Of a stretch of 64,000 nt of DNA, positions 14,101 through 27,300 are shown piece by piece. The notes beneath the pieces were generated by a model. The model was not told the origin of the DNA. It searched no databases and saw only the letters and a list, made by a program, of their open reading frames with translations. The number at the start of each line of letters is the position of its first letter. The stretch's first letter is position 1. The position numbers and the translations under genes were made by a program. The stretch comes from Sclerurus mexicanus (lineage: Eukaryota > Chordata > Aves > Passeriformes > Furnariidae). The DNA lies in assembly GCA_013396755.1 (NCBI GenBank), contig VWZF01004809.1, forward strand, positions 1 through 64,000. Reading direction: 5' to 3'.

Positions 14101-15817
14101 ACTGGACTAAAGCCTGGAGATCCTTACTTGGTGCAGATAATGGAGGCAGTTTTGTGGTGTGCCAGCCAAGAAAAACATCCATTGCTCAGCATGGCATCCA
14201 GCTAAACTAATCTTTGTTTTCCACAGGAGATGCTTTTTCAATAATTTCTAAGAGCAAAGGACTTCATTAAGAACCATGCAGGCATTGATCCAGATGTTAA
14301 ACCTCTCCGTACAATGGGAAGCTCTCTTGGAAAGCGATAAAGAATAATTGGTTCATTGTTACCTAGTCTTGAGAAAAGAGAGCAATAATGCCTATTTATT
14401 TGATGTTACTATATGGAGGAATTTATTACATTGTGTACATGCTGTTTGAAATGCATTTAATTATAATGGGTTTGTGTAACTAAAGTGTAGGTAAACATTC
14501 AATTTCAAACTAAATTCCTTACTGCAACACTGAAATTTTTTATTATTGTTCAATCTTATCCACAGAAAAGCATAACATGTGAGAAGTGAAACAGGACTCA
14601 TTTTCAAATAATCAATGCCAAGCAAAAGTAATACTTCTCGGTTGTTCTCAGTAGACCTTTCTTTAGTTCTTAGTTTTATGTTGCTTTTCCATCATTTTTA
14701 ACTTTGGAAAACGATAATATTGTAAAAATAATTCTTAGACAGGTGAGTAAACACCTAAATTGAAAAGTATCAATGTTCCTGAAGCCTGAGAAATCTGTAG
14801 CATGTTAATTTCTCTTCACAAATTTCTGCATAGGCTTGGCAATGCCATTTGAAGTATGGTCTTGACAACAACGTTGTCCTTTACCAATTTACTTACACCT
14901 AATACACTATGATTAAGGAAGAAGTAATTCTAAATAAACCTGGCTTTGAAACCTGACCACTGAATATCTCTAAAAAGCAACTGTTTGGAGGCAATTTCTT
15001 TTTCAGTGTCTCAGCAGGTTCATCTCTTTCTGCTGCATTTGTGGAAATCGCCATGAATTTTCAGGAGAGTTATGCTGTGACCTGCATTTTTCCTGAGGTT
15101 TCCAGACATGTTCCTCAATCTGCAAAGCCACACTGCTTCACTGTGATGTTTGCAAAGGAGCTGACCAAGCAGGCACCTGATGCCTGCTTTGATAAAGTCA
15201 GTAGAATTATGACAACATTCTTTTCCTTGACATTTTTTTTCAATGAAAAGAAACATCTACACTAGCATGTTGCACTTCAGGCTTTGACAAATGTCTCAAT
15301 TCCCACTGTGCTCCCCTGATTCTTCCTATTCCACCTTCCAGACAAGAAATGTTTGTGTTTTAGAAGATCATAAGGTCTTGTATGGTGTTTTTCCAGGATT
15401 TGAAATGTGACACACATTAAATTGCATATTCTTTCAGTTCTGACAATGAACCTAAGCTAGCTGATGTACCTTGTTTGCAAAAGTCCTATGGATAACTGCT
15501 TCTAAAAAAGGAGGGCAAATTTTTTTAAATAATTGGAGAGATAGTTCCACAGAATAAGAACCTTGATAAATTTGAATGGGGAAAAAGAAAATAAAAACCA
15601 AACCTTTGAGTGGCAGTGACTTGAAGCCCCGTTACTTCAGACACTGGAAATGGGACCGATTAAAGCTCTACAATTATGTAAAAGCATCTTCCTCTTCTGC
15701 AGGAGGAAAGGTTAGATTATTCAATTTCCTTGTCTTTCTTTCTCTGCTTTGCCTCTACTTCTGGAACCAAAGAAATTCTCTTCATTTGCCTGCCCTAAAG
15801 GATTCTTGGCACCAAAA

Positions 15818-15851
15818 TAAAAGAAAGAAAGAAAGAAAGAAACAAACAAAC
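15818..15851 (+). repeat. (AAAG)n/(AAAC)n microsatellite
   Basis: About five AAAG units passing directly into about three AAAC units. Likely length-variable. Confidence 0.95.
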
Positions 15852-16237
15852 ACAGCTTACAAGATGGTTATGGCAACCATGAACCACACAATCCGACTCA
15901 AATTCAGTTTGCTTTACCTCAATATTCTTTTGCTTTGCAGTCCTTTTGATGCATGAGACTGAAATGTGTGAATCTCTCAATTAAAAAGGTAAATACACTT
16001 TATTCCAAAACTTGTCTTATTTAAAGATTATTGTAACATTATACATTTTTCTTCTGTAACTGCTTTTTCTCTACATGTCACAGAAATAGGTATGTTCATG
16101 AAAGTGTTATCTCCTGATAAAAATAGAGATGTTTTAGACCCAACAGTGTTAAAAAAATAAAAAAAATCAGTCTCTAACATTTAGAACATTTCTTATTGTG
16201 AAATATCACACACCTTTCAATAATAGTACATTGTAAC

Positions 16238-16259
16238 TATATATATATATATATATATA
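16238..16259. repeat. (TA)n microsatellite
   Basis: Eleven perfect TA units (22 bases). Confidence 0.95.
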
Positions 16260-16727
16260 AAATACATATAACAAAACACTGCATATGTTCTTTGGTAATT
16301 CCTGTGTAATAAGTTCCTCATACTGGCAGCCTTTGTGATATATTCATCTCGAAAGAAATAGGGACAAGTTTTTTTTTTCCAATGGAAATTTGAAATTCTT
16401 GAGTGCAACTTTTCAGCCACATTACAGAAGCTTAACATTTTTCTAATAACAAGAGGCATTCATTTTTATGAAAAAATTAATGAACTATAAAATTCTGATA
16501 GTAAAGTATCAATCATCTCCCTCGGGAGGACTGTTCTATTAATTATATTCAATGTGACATAATGGGACAAAATGTAAGGGTATGTTATTACTCTTCCTTG
16601 GAAGACTACTATTTTCAATGGCAACAGCTTAATCAAGGTCATCTCTGGAAAATAAATTCACGAACTCCAGAAAACAACACAGAACGATTGCATTATTCCA
16701 TAAAGAGAATGAGGAATACTTTATCAC

Positions 16728-16776
16728 ACAATATGCCAAGTTGGAAGGGACCCACAAGGATCATCAAGTCAAAATT
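16728..16776 (-). mobile_element. Short CR1 LINE 3'-end remnant, reverse orientation
   Basis: The phrase ATATGCCAAGTTGGAAGGGA followed by CCCACAAGGATCATCAAGTC is the reverse complement of the CR1 3' end also seen at 23.9 kb. The match fades after about 50 bases on either side, so this is an old fragment. Confidence 0.8.
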
Positions 16777-17117
16777 CAAGTTTTTCCTTGGAATCTTTTT
16801 AGCTCGTTAGTGCACAGTTTCAAGCCAAAGACCAAAATAAGCAGTAACTTGAAGACAAAAAGTATTAATTCTAGGTCAGTTTTCCTCTATTTTCAGGGAA
16901 AATAACTCACTGGGAGAATAATGTTCAAACCTTCTCAATTTTCATGTTTTTATTTCTCTGGCTGTCTCAGAGACCCTTCTTTTTATGGCCAAAAGAGCAT
17001 CTGCATCCCACGAGCACACAACATTCACCAGAGCTCCAGCAGCCACTCAAGGCAGTGTGGGGTCATGACTTCTTGGACACTGCATAGTGATGTGTCTGGC
17101 AGCCACTCACCACCAAC

Positions 17118-17168
17118 GGGATCCTTCTCTTAAAGCGATGGATCCCTACACTGAGGGATCCTTCTCTT
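17118..17168. repeat. 14-bp direct repeat
   Basis: GGGATCCTTCTCTT occurs at 17118-17131 and 17155-17168 (37-bp period), with GGATCC also between them in partly inverted form. Confidence 0.9.
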
Positions 17169-18618
17169 GAATGGATTTGTCCACATTAAAGGTCCCTGAT
17201 CCCTTGCTGAAAGCTCACTTTTCAGAAATAGGGCAGTCCCTTCAGTGTGTGGGCCTGGACATGTTCACTCCTCGTAGCACATGATTTTGTTTGAAGATGT
17301 GTTTAAAACAGAAGAGATGGCGTGACCAGAGCCCCATATCCAGATTTGTCTGTGATTAGACTTTCATCTTCACTGCTTCTTTATTAAAAAAAGCAGAAAG
17401 ATAATACATGTAAAAGTAATGAATGAGAAGATTAAGGCACTGAACAAATGCAAAGAAAACAAAATTGTTTCTGTTATTTGTAATGTGTGCTAAACTCTTG
17501 TTCTAACAGGCAGTTCAGAAATGCTTATTAATGGAGGCAGAGAAAGACAGGAGAGAAAAAAGTATAGATCTAGCAAGGCTATAGATGTAATTATGGGTGT
17601 CCTCAGAGTCTGACACATTAGGAAATTTTGAAACTCGTTCTTAATGAAAATCCTTTCAATGAAAGATACTAATGAAATCTGCAGTGATATTATTGTGGGG
17701 ATCTAGGCAGAAATTTACTTAGAAGAATTACTTCCATGCCAATCAGTTTTTCCAATTTAATTTAGTGCAGTCTGAATTTACTGAAAAGTACAAAATTGAT
17801 TGATTTCTGAAGATCACATCTTGTAGAAAGTGGCATTGTTCTGTCTGGGGAAGGAATTTACCATGATTTCTCTCACGTGCTTGTAGGGGTTGGATCAATG
17901 CAGCTTCAGGCAAGAGCACTGACTCTGGACTTTCTGGAGACTGGGCTGCAGGTCCAGAGCAAGGGCTGGGTGTGAGCAGTGCTTTCTCCAGCTGTAAAAC
18001 AAAGCTTGCTCTGCCAGCAGGGGCATGCTATTCCTTCACAGCCACAAGCAATATGAGCACATTTAAGCTTACCATAAATAACCCGGCCTTTAAGATTACT
18101 TTCTAAAGGGTTTTTTAGGTAAAGGTAAAGTAAGCACAAAAGAGGCCAGAAAAAAGAGGGTCTGTTGTGTTTAGAGTTGGGGAAAAGATCCTGTTCTTTC
18201 TGGCAGGACCACCATCACTATTAAACTTGAACTCCAAGCCACTTCTGATTCATAAAAAATAAAGCATAACTGCTGATAGCTATCAAAATCTAAAGGAAAT
18301 CCATTAACACTTCTCCCATGTCACAACTAAGAGGAAGAAATAGTATTGGGAAGACCTTCATACATCAGCGATGCCACAGGAGATTCAGGGAGTCGTATCA
18401 CTCAAAAAACAACTCGTGCAAATACCATGAAATGAACATGACAGCCTTCAAAAGTGGGTGACTGATGAACTCACCTATGTCAACTCAACTCAAGCTATCA
18501 AATACCTCATTGATGACAACACCCAGATATAGGCTATTTATGGCCATGGTAAGCTGTCATCAGGTTCCTCTGTCACAGTAACAGGAGGTGCACTCCTGAC
18601 CACTGTGAGACAAAGTAT

Positions 18619-18633
18619 CCCCCCCCCCCCCCC
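18619..18633. repeat. Poly-C homopolymer
   Basis: Fifteen consecutive C bases bordering the assembly gap. The true length may be greater. Confidence 0.95.
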
Positions 18634-18634
18634 T

Positions 18635-18658
18635 NNNNNNNNNNNNNNNNNNNNNNNN
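18635..18658. other. Assembly gap (24 N)
   Basis: A run of 24 N directly after a poly-C run (18619-18633). The real length of the missing sequence is unknown. The homopolymer probably caused the sequencing failure. Open frames spanning this gap are meaningless. Confidence 0.99.
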
Positions 18659-21600
18659 AATGGGAACCAAAATCAGAAAACAAGCTGTGTGCCCTTTGCT
18701 CCTATAGATCTGCTACAGGTACCGTTTGCCAAAGCAGGAAAAATATCTCTAAAAATCCCTCTCTGTATTGAAAACTATTATTTTGCAGATGACAAAGATC
18801 CTGGAAGGAGTTAAAGGTTATTTACTAGAATACGCATTGGCAAACAGTATTTCTTGGCTTTCAGAAGTATTCTTGATTATGGCTCTGCTCTCTGTAGTAG
18901 GAAGCAGGTATGATATAAATTTTTGGGGTAAGGTTATAAACATTATATTTTACTTATTCAATACAGTTCACTTCTATTTCAGGCTGCACACATATGCACA
19001 GGTTCATTTTTAGCCTGCAAGCAATCATCCTGAGACACCACTCAGCCTTAGCTAATCAGCAGGGGCTGATGTTTGATTCACCTGCCAGTGCCCTACTGCC
19101 ACTTGTGGGGTTTTTTGGTTATTAGAATAGGCTTTCCAGTTTCTACAAAAGAGAAAAAAAAAATCACCTGACACATACTTTGAGAGAGTATAGCACATTT
19201 GCTACCATAAGAAATACAAAAACGTCCTCTACTTCAGACATATGAACTGAATTTCTATTAAAACATTTTCTTCACCTGACATTGGGAACCACAGCCAGAA
19301 GGGATATTGATTGCTCTGTACAAACGCTCTAGTGTTGGTTTTAACAATACTGTCAGTGTGCTTCACCGATCATGCTAATATATTTAGCAAAATCCCATCT
19401 GTAGTCTGTCATTTACACAACCACTGCACATTCACTATTTTAAATTCTCATTCCATCACATTTATACGGCTACCTCCATAGTCCCCCTACAGCACACAGA
19501 TTGCCATATCCATTTGAATTTCTGAAGTAGGCAGAAAAAGCCTGAGGCAAGAATTTTGATGGAGCCACACACACACCTAGAAGCTCCTTTCCCTTTTAGT
19601 GGAAACCCAGCTTCACCCCTGCATGTACAGCCAGCCTTTAGATGCAGTTTCACCAAGCACCAGAGCTCTGCCGTTCCTGCTTTAAAAGGAAACTCCTCAT
19701 CCATGCTGCCAGATCAAACTATTCAGACCTGCTCCCTTGGTGCGGCTGTGGGGCACCAGGTGAAGGGACACAGAGGCTGCCCATCTCTTCTGTGGATTCC
19801 TGTCACTTGCACCCTATGACTTCTTCTTCCTGTGCCATATGACACAAATAGTGACAGTTTAGAAAATTCTTTCCTCTACATAGTTCTTTCAGGAAGCATA
19901 TGCATAATCAGTGTTTAAAGTGGGAATTATTTATAAAACAATCATTGTGAGGGCTGAGGACTCAGTAATTACTCTGTGCAATTAGTCCCCAGAGTAGTGA
20001 GACTGCATTCCCAGGTGATCTGAGCTATGGAAACATTATGAGTGCTTGAGAGAAAATAGTTCTCTCTAAAACAGTTTGGCTACAGAAAACAATCACTTTG
20101 GAGAGGGAAGGAAAAGGACTACAGGTAAAAGGCAGACCAAGGAACTTGAAATTAGTTTTCCCATATTTTTTTGAATCCTCTTCTCTCCTAGAAGAAGCAG
20201 ATACCTGCCATAAGGTGAAGCAAGTGCTTTTGCTATGGCAGCCACTGAATAAGAGCACAGAAACTGGTATACAGTTAGACATTATCAAATCAGAACAGAA
20301 TGGTTTTATGCCCCTGAATGCTGCTGCCATCTCCTCTTCAGTGGGCAGCCACCAGCTCACAGACTATTTTACCATGAGAAAGCTTCATTCCAAACATCTC
20401 AGCAAAGGAAGGATTCATCTTGGAAAAGACTTTCCAAAATTATGTTTGGTTTTATAAATTAAAATGTGCTTTTCTGTACTACCTCAGTATTTATGAAAAA
20501 ATGGGCATGAGATGAAGTACTTTTTCCCTAGGAGATGAAGTCCACAAATGGTAAATCTTCCTTGCCCCACTGAAGAAATACGGCAAGTGGAATTTATGAG
20601 TGTCACGAGAGCCACTACCTCTGTGCCTTGCGGGATGATTGCTTTGTTCAGGATAGTGCCTGCCAGGCAAATGCATGGCATCTGCCCCCTGAGAGCAGAC
20701 TTTGAATCCTTCATTCCTTCTCAAATCAATTTCTGGTCTCCTGTTTATTCTGATCTAAATTGGCAGCAGAGGTGAAGCATCTCCCCCCTGGTAACCTTGC
20801 CCCTCCCAGACAGCATCCTCCTCATCAGATGCCTGAGTCGAAGGCTAGAGAACAAAAGAAAGGTAATCCTTTTTGCTGTTGGGATGTTGAAATAGCACCT
20901 AAGCAGATGAATCAAGCAAAAATTGGGTGGCTGTTTTGGAAAATGCATTTTGTTTAAAGTGTAGATGCCTGTACTTAGATAAGCCATGGCCTGTTGCTTT
21001 CAAATCAGTAATTTGAAGGAGTTACTCACACACAGCACAGATAACACCCGCTCTCAAGGTCTAGACAAAATTGAACACAGTGTGGCACTTGCTGTTAACT
21101 TTATGCATTTTTTAAATCACTCCATCAGGAAGTTCGTCATCCAGCAAAGGCCAGAGATCAGATGAGAGGACTGCAAGGAGCAGGGTCCCACATCAGGACC
21201 TGCTCTGCACCACAACACAGAGAGAGATGAGAAGTTCAGTTCTTAAAAGAATAATGGTCACCAGACGGGGAAAAATGTGTTTCCTAGAGAAATACTTAAT
21301 TTGAATACATAAAAAATGTCTAATTGTCCTTGAGAGAAAATAATACTAAATAGGATTGTATTAAAACTTAAATCTTGACAGCTTGGTCTGTTCCTTCAAC
21401 TTTCCAGACTTTTACATTTGGATTTACTTCCAAAAGCCTGCAGGTGATGGTCTGTACTTTGTCACAGTTCACAGGGTAGGTAGAAGCTCAAATAGAACCA
21501 CGTCCTTGCAAGAATATTATTTTATTTGAAGTGCAACTAACAGGAAGGTCATATTCTACCCTTTTTCCTCCCCTCTCCCTTAAACACCTGATTTGCTACA

Positions 21601-23768
21601 GCTACAGAGATTTAGAAAAGAAACTCAGGGCATCATATAATGATTCATAGGCAAGCACAGCAGAAGCATTAATCATTCACGTCTTTAACTCTAAAAGCAT
21701 ATATAACCTTCCAAGGGTGATCAGTCAATGCGACGCATTTATATTTTAGCTGGAAATCAGATTTAGAAATGGAAGATCCTGAACTTCTGACCAGAGAACA
21801 AAGTATATGAAATGCCACAGAGCCATTTTCAAGGAGGCCAAATGCATGTCTTCTACTCATGTAAAGAGGTAGTCTTTCATATAAGCAATCCTATTATTTG
21901 TAGTTCAGTTCATGGTTCAGGAAAATATCAGGAAAGATGAGCCGGGGGTGCAGAACAGAGCCAAACACACCCTGTCTGCCTGCCTCTCTCAACAAGAGAA
22001 GTAAAGGAAGGATGCTGATGCTTGATAGAATTGAAAACTGGAAGAGGCTTGTCTAAATTATTCTCTTATACAAATAGACCTTGGGGATCTTTCTAGTGAT
22101 TGTCACAGACATTTCTAGTGGGTCTACTGGGGTCAGAAATGTTGAAAGAGGAGGCACTGAATGAAAGCAGCTCTGTCCAGTGTCACATGGCAGAAACCCT
22201 TGGAAAAAGAAAATCCAGCAGACAAGTGGCTGGGAGTGACAAACTTCATACACAAGAAATGAGCAGAGGAAGAGGCACTCTATAGGGTCTTTTAATATTC
22301 ACAGTAGCATTTGACAGAAGAATCCATAGTCTGAAAACTATTGTAGAAACCTCCCTTCTCTACTTAGAGTCTGGGTTTCATTGTCCACCGTGGTGACGCA
22401 GGGATAAAGGCAGGTGCCCATGCTACCAGGACTTCCACTGGAAAGTCAGTGTGTCCTTTTTCCCATTCTGTATCTCCCTTTGTATTCTTTACAAGTAAAT
22501 GAAATGCCTTCATATTCTTCATATTATCTTTTACAAAAAAAAATAATCTGAAAAAAGAAAAGCTTTTTCCCATAATGCAAGCTAAATTTCTGTGTAGATT
22601 AGAAACTATCAAAGCTGTTACATTCTTATGGATTTCCCAATTATACAAAATTCTGTAATTAACATTAGGGGAGAAGGAAACAAAATGTAATGGCAATACC
22701 CTCTCATCAAAATAAAATTGTTTTTGTTAAATAGAGTTTAGCTTCTCTTTATACAAGTAGGTCTCTGATTAAAAAATCCCCACAATTTATAATTATGTGC
22801 CATTTGCATTATTTAACAGCAGGCAACCTGAAGAAATGTATTGAAAAAGTAAACTGTTGTCTTTTCCTTTCTTCCCTTTTAGACTTACTGTATCAGTAAG
22901 TTGGTATACCATGAGTCATATTTGAACTCTAAGGCTGTTCTATCTATATAGTTGTCACAACAGCAGCAGTATCTTCTGGAAAAAAGGCAATAGGAAAAGA
23001 ATTTTAGAGATAAGATTTGTTATAGTGTTGATGTGCCTGTTCTGCATTATATACCAGAAACTGAGCTAGGAACAATGAAATTTAAAACAAGTTTGAACAG
23101 TAGCAGCAGAGATGCTGACAGTGAGCTCAGTTTTGTGGCTTAGAAGTCTTGGGAGTCTATTTCATTGTTTGTTAGTACTCCTCAGGCGAAGATTTCCTGG
23201 GAGCCTTGATACTCTGTAAACAGGAGGCAGGGTGAAGCTTGCGTGTTTTCTGAGACCTCCCCACTAGTTAGAAATCTTGCTTCTTGACTGCAGTTCTGCA
23301 TAGTGACAAATACGGAAGGCAGCATCCCAAAAAAACAACATCTTGCAATCTCCAGAGACAAACCCGTAGCTTGGCATTCAGACTGTGGGCCCCTCTCACT
23401 CACAGATAACGTTACCCACATCAGCATTATCTATGAAAAGTCAGTTTGCTTCTGTTACTGAGGAGAAACCCTTACAGGATAATAAAAAGCCACTAATACA
23501 AGATAAGAACTGTTAGTGGGAAATCATTTGTTAGGGCTGAGAACTGCCTTGGCAGTCCTGTCCTGCCAACATGGTCGCTGGGGAGAGGTACTGCTTTACA
23601 TTCCAGATAACACTCATCTGGGCACATACATCTTTCTCCCTGTTTCCTGCAAGTTATCACCTGCTGCTTTCCAAGTTCAGGTTTCAGCTGTACACTCACT
23701 GATGTCTCTCTCCTGTCACCACAATCCACCAAGAGACCACAGCAAGCGCTACATACAAACAATAGAAA

Positions 23769-23980
23769 AGGGTCCTTCACCCAGATGGTGGCTGGGTGCT
23801 GGAAAAGGTTCCTCAGGGCAGTGGTCGCAGCACCAAGCCCGACAGAGTTCAAGAAGTGTTTGGGTGATACTCTCAGGCACATGGTGTGACTCTTGGGGAT
23901 GGCCCTGTGCAGGGCCAGGAGCTGAACTCGATGATCCTTGTGGATCCCTTCCAACTCAGCATACTCTGTGATTCTGTTCT
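23769..23980 (+). mobile_element. CR1 LINE 3'-end fragment
   Basis: A truncated avian CR1 non-LTR retrotransposon, 3' end only. Recognisable CR1 phrases in order are CACCCAGATGGTGGCTGGG, CCTCAGGGCAGTGGTC, GTTCAAGAAG, CAGGCACATGGTGTGACTC, CTCGATGATCCTTGTGGATC, CCTTCCAACTCAGCATACTC and the tail TGTGATTCTGT. CR1 copies typically lose their 5' end at insertion and end in short ATTCTRTG repeats, as here. No intact reverse transcriptase frame is present. Open frames reported on either strand across this copy are by-products of the repeat. Confidence 0.9.
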
Positions 23981-24361
23981 GCAATTCAGTTAAGAGTGTC
24001 TGACTTGTGCCCACCCCTGGCTGCCATGCTCAGGGAACACACACCCCTGCAGGGCTCTGTCTGCACACAAGCCCAGGCACACGTGGCACTGCATCGGGCC
24101 AGCTCCAGGGAATGTCTGGAGCAGTCCCACCACTTCCCTGCACTGAGTACCTGCCATAGGAAAGCTCCCAGCTCAATGCCAGCCCCAGGCAGGACCAGAA
24201 AGGCCTGACTTGCCCCATCTACCACCATCCCAGCAGTGCTCTGGCAAAGGAGAAAGTTGCTACAATTTATTACTTTTCCTTCTGAGTTGCAGTTCATGTA
24301 TGTGTGCATAGTAACCTGTGATCTATGCTCCTTTCTCATTTATAAGAAATAAAACTACGGT

Positions 24362-24383
24362 AAGATGGTAAATATACCATCTT
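24362..24383. repeat. 9-bp perfect inverted repeat (hairpin)
   Basis: AAGATGGTA, loop AATA, TACCATCTT. Perfect stem with a four-base loop, not associated with a gene. Confidence 0.85.
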
Positions 24384-27300
24384 CTAGAACGTCACTTCTT
24401 ACTCTTTAATAATACATGACCAAATTTAAGAGTTACTTAACCCTTTACCATAAAGCTTGCTAGAAGAAGGCTAGGATGGTTCCTGTATTGGTTAGGAGCT
24501 TCTAAATACCAAAGGAATTTAAGAAAAATTGTGCCATTTGTACACTTGGAAAAAAGCTGAAACAAAAAACAAAAAAATCAGGCTCTGACAGCATACTATT
24601 AACAACAAAATCTCGTTAGAATTAGCTATAGTGGTACAACTGTGGACCAGGCTAAGGATATATGGAAAAGGAGCTATAGATCCTTTTTTAGCTCAGAACC
24701 ACAGCCCGAACTGAAGATTATTATTAGTTTGCAGTACAGGGCATTTTAAACATCTCTGATGATTTTAGTAATTCAGGTTTCCAGGACTTAGCCAAGGACC
24801 TACATAAGTGCAACTGGTAGTCATTAATTCCAATTAAAATTATTCCTGTTCAAACATCAGTTAGCAAGACAGAATGGCAAGAATGCCAGAGAGAATTCCA
24901 TTTATCAAATAACTAAATCAAAACAAAGTGACATAAAAATTACTTTACCATTAGCATTTCACATGCCTGAAAGGTGCACAGTCAAATATAATTCTCTGCA
25001 TTTACATGGAAATCAAGATAGCCTGCCAGCTGAATGGATTATTGCATTCTGCTTTAATATACTGACCCTTGGCTTTCTGCCATTATGAGCTCTGTCCCAG
25101 ACACGCCTGTGGTGATGAAAGTCTGCTCTCTTAAATATCTCTGCTGAGGTCACAACTGGTAGCCAGTTTACCAAAAGCTCCAGAAACTTGCAAAAGAGCG
25201 GGTTTCCATCAGAGAGAAGGGGGCTCAGGTACCCCTATGCATGAGAGGAGGAATGGGAAAATACTCCGGGAATATGCTGCCCATCAAGAAGCCCGGTGCA
25301 GGGAGCCAGCAGTGCAGTGGCATTCCCCTTGCTCATCAAGCAGGCCTGTGGGCAAGCAGCAACACAGCTCAGCTGGCCAACAGCCACCTCCCTGCTCTGA
25401 TTCAAAGCAAGAGTCCTTGTTGTGCCTGCCAAGGGAAATCTCCCTTGGATTGCTAAAAGCTCAGATGAGCTACTTCAAAAGAAAATAAGCTTTTGTTGTT
25501 CACTCTCTAGCAAAAATATATCCTGGAACCTCAGGTTTATTATAGACTCCTATATTTGTGCTCCATCTCCTAATAATACCCATGGTGAAAGGCCATTAGC
25601 ATGGGGAGAGAAAAACAAGAGCAAAGCAGACAAAAACCTGAGCCGTATGCTCAGGAGCAGTGCAATCAAAAGCTTCCTGATGTCAGCAGGTATCTTCTGA
25701 GTGATTTCCCTGGATTCTCACTTGATATTCATCAGTTTGTGATGCCCTAGCAAGTACACTTGCCAGGAGCGCTGAGTACGTGCTGGTAAAGCATGGCAGA
25801 GGCAAGGAGAACAGGGACCCCATGCCTGACCCCTTCCCCAGCTCAGCTGGCTCATGCAGTGGCAGCACAAGGCAAGAGGAGAGCACAAGGAGCGGTTGAA
25901 CCCAAATTGCCTGGAAAAGTCTGATCTCCAATAGCTCTCTTCTCCTTCAGTCTCAACCAAGAGCACCATAGGTAATAAGTATATAGTCTCATCTATTTTT
26001 TTTTAAATTTCCCTTTCTTTAAGCTTCTTATTGTGATACCGAATGCCACCATGATTTGTTAACACGCACCTTTTCTCTTCCTAATCCAACCAAGAAACAA
26101 ACCTCTGTCCCGTGTGATGGAGTTATCCTTTCTGAGGCATAACTGCATGCACACAGGGAACAATTCTTGTGCTCAACAGCACTGAGAGGGGAGTCGCCAA
26201 TGCAGGGAAGCTGTTCTAGCACATGAGCATATGCAGAAGTCCTACCACCTGTAGAGTTAAGCAGTTTTTGAATATCATAACTGAATGTACATTATGGAGC
26301 CCTTACTGCACAGTTACAAATAAAGGATCTTCAGCACAATCTTTGAATTTTTCCAAAATGAGTTTACAAAGAAATAATGCTGTCTTTGGCCCAAAGACAG
26401 GGATTCTCTCAGCTTTATCAAAAAGTTATCAAATATCTCCCAGTATCTACACTGGCAGTTCACTCTCCCTCAGCCCTTATGTACAATGCCTTCAGAAGAT
26501 ATCTGCCTGAATAAATCAGAGGTGAGTCCCAGAAGCACACTACTGGTGCACTGAATTTTGTTTTTATTTCTGGCTGTTCAAATTCGATCTGCAGGAATCA
26601 GCTGGACAACAATAAATCAAGGTGTACAAGGCATTTGGAAATGAACTGACATGCTGATTAGTAAATCCTGAAATCTGTGCCAGCTGGGTTTTAATTTTTT
26701 TTTTTTTATAACACCTACAGTATTAATGAACTAAGTAGCAATTTCTCCCATTGTTAAGCTTCTCCTTGCAGCTTGAGTAAACTGCACCCTGAGTAAACAC
26801 CCATCACACAGTTGCAGTTTATGGCGTGTGGATACACAGCAGGAGAGTTATGGCAGCTCTCAGAAATGCTGTCACATCCCAGAAGGGCTCGAGGCTTTCA
26901 GCAGCAGCCACATCACCTCAGGCTGTACACTTTTCAGCTCTACCCACTGCCGAACCGGGGCAGGGAGAGGACAAAAGATCTCCACGAAAAAACAAACCCA
27001 TTCTGTCAATCCTTATCACAGTGCCATACCACTGCCATCGCTGGCTGAGGGACCTGGAGGAGCAAGGCTGCTGCTTCATAGCTCCAGCTGTGAAATCACA
27101 GACCCTTCCCAGAGCCTGCTAACCATTACTCATACCGCTGTTTTGCTTTGTCCTGTAGGAATTTTACATGTGTAGGAAGTTATTTTTAGTGTCATATGTG
27201 GTGTCAAAATGTTTAATGATTGCATGGTTTCACCCACTCCACAGCTCTGGTTCAAGCCAGTGAGATTTAGGTGTTTGGGGTTTTTTTTGTGCCACTCCTG

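Larger units (their letters stand above)
421..16237. other. Noncoding, AT-rich intergenic DNA
   Basis: No exon, RNA gene or transposon body recognised. It contains the small repeats listed separately and one GC-richer patch at about 6780-7020 with an open frame of 157 codons that has no recognisable domain. The patch at about 8190-8360 is also GC-richer. I see nothing further that can be supported. Confidence 0.6.
16260..23768. other. Noncoding intergenic DNA with one CR1 remnant and a gap
   Basis: Single-copy AT-rich sequence apart from the CR1 remnant at 16.7 kb and the gap at 18.6 kb. Short open frames on both strands show no domain, and splice-flanked exons were not identified. Confidence 0.55.

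Noticed and set aside
18370..18612. Plus-strand stretch reading like a decayed coding fragment (starting MPQEIQGVVSLKK, with two internal stops)
   Set aside because: Two stops in about 85 codons is not fewer than expected for random sequence by a meaningful margin. I could not match the translation to any family, and it runs into the assembly gap.
23493..24014. 173-codon minus-strand open frame and 151-codon plus-strand frame
   Set aside because: Both run across the CR1 3' end at 23.77-23.98 kb, and their coding appearance comes from the repeat.
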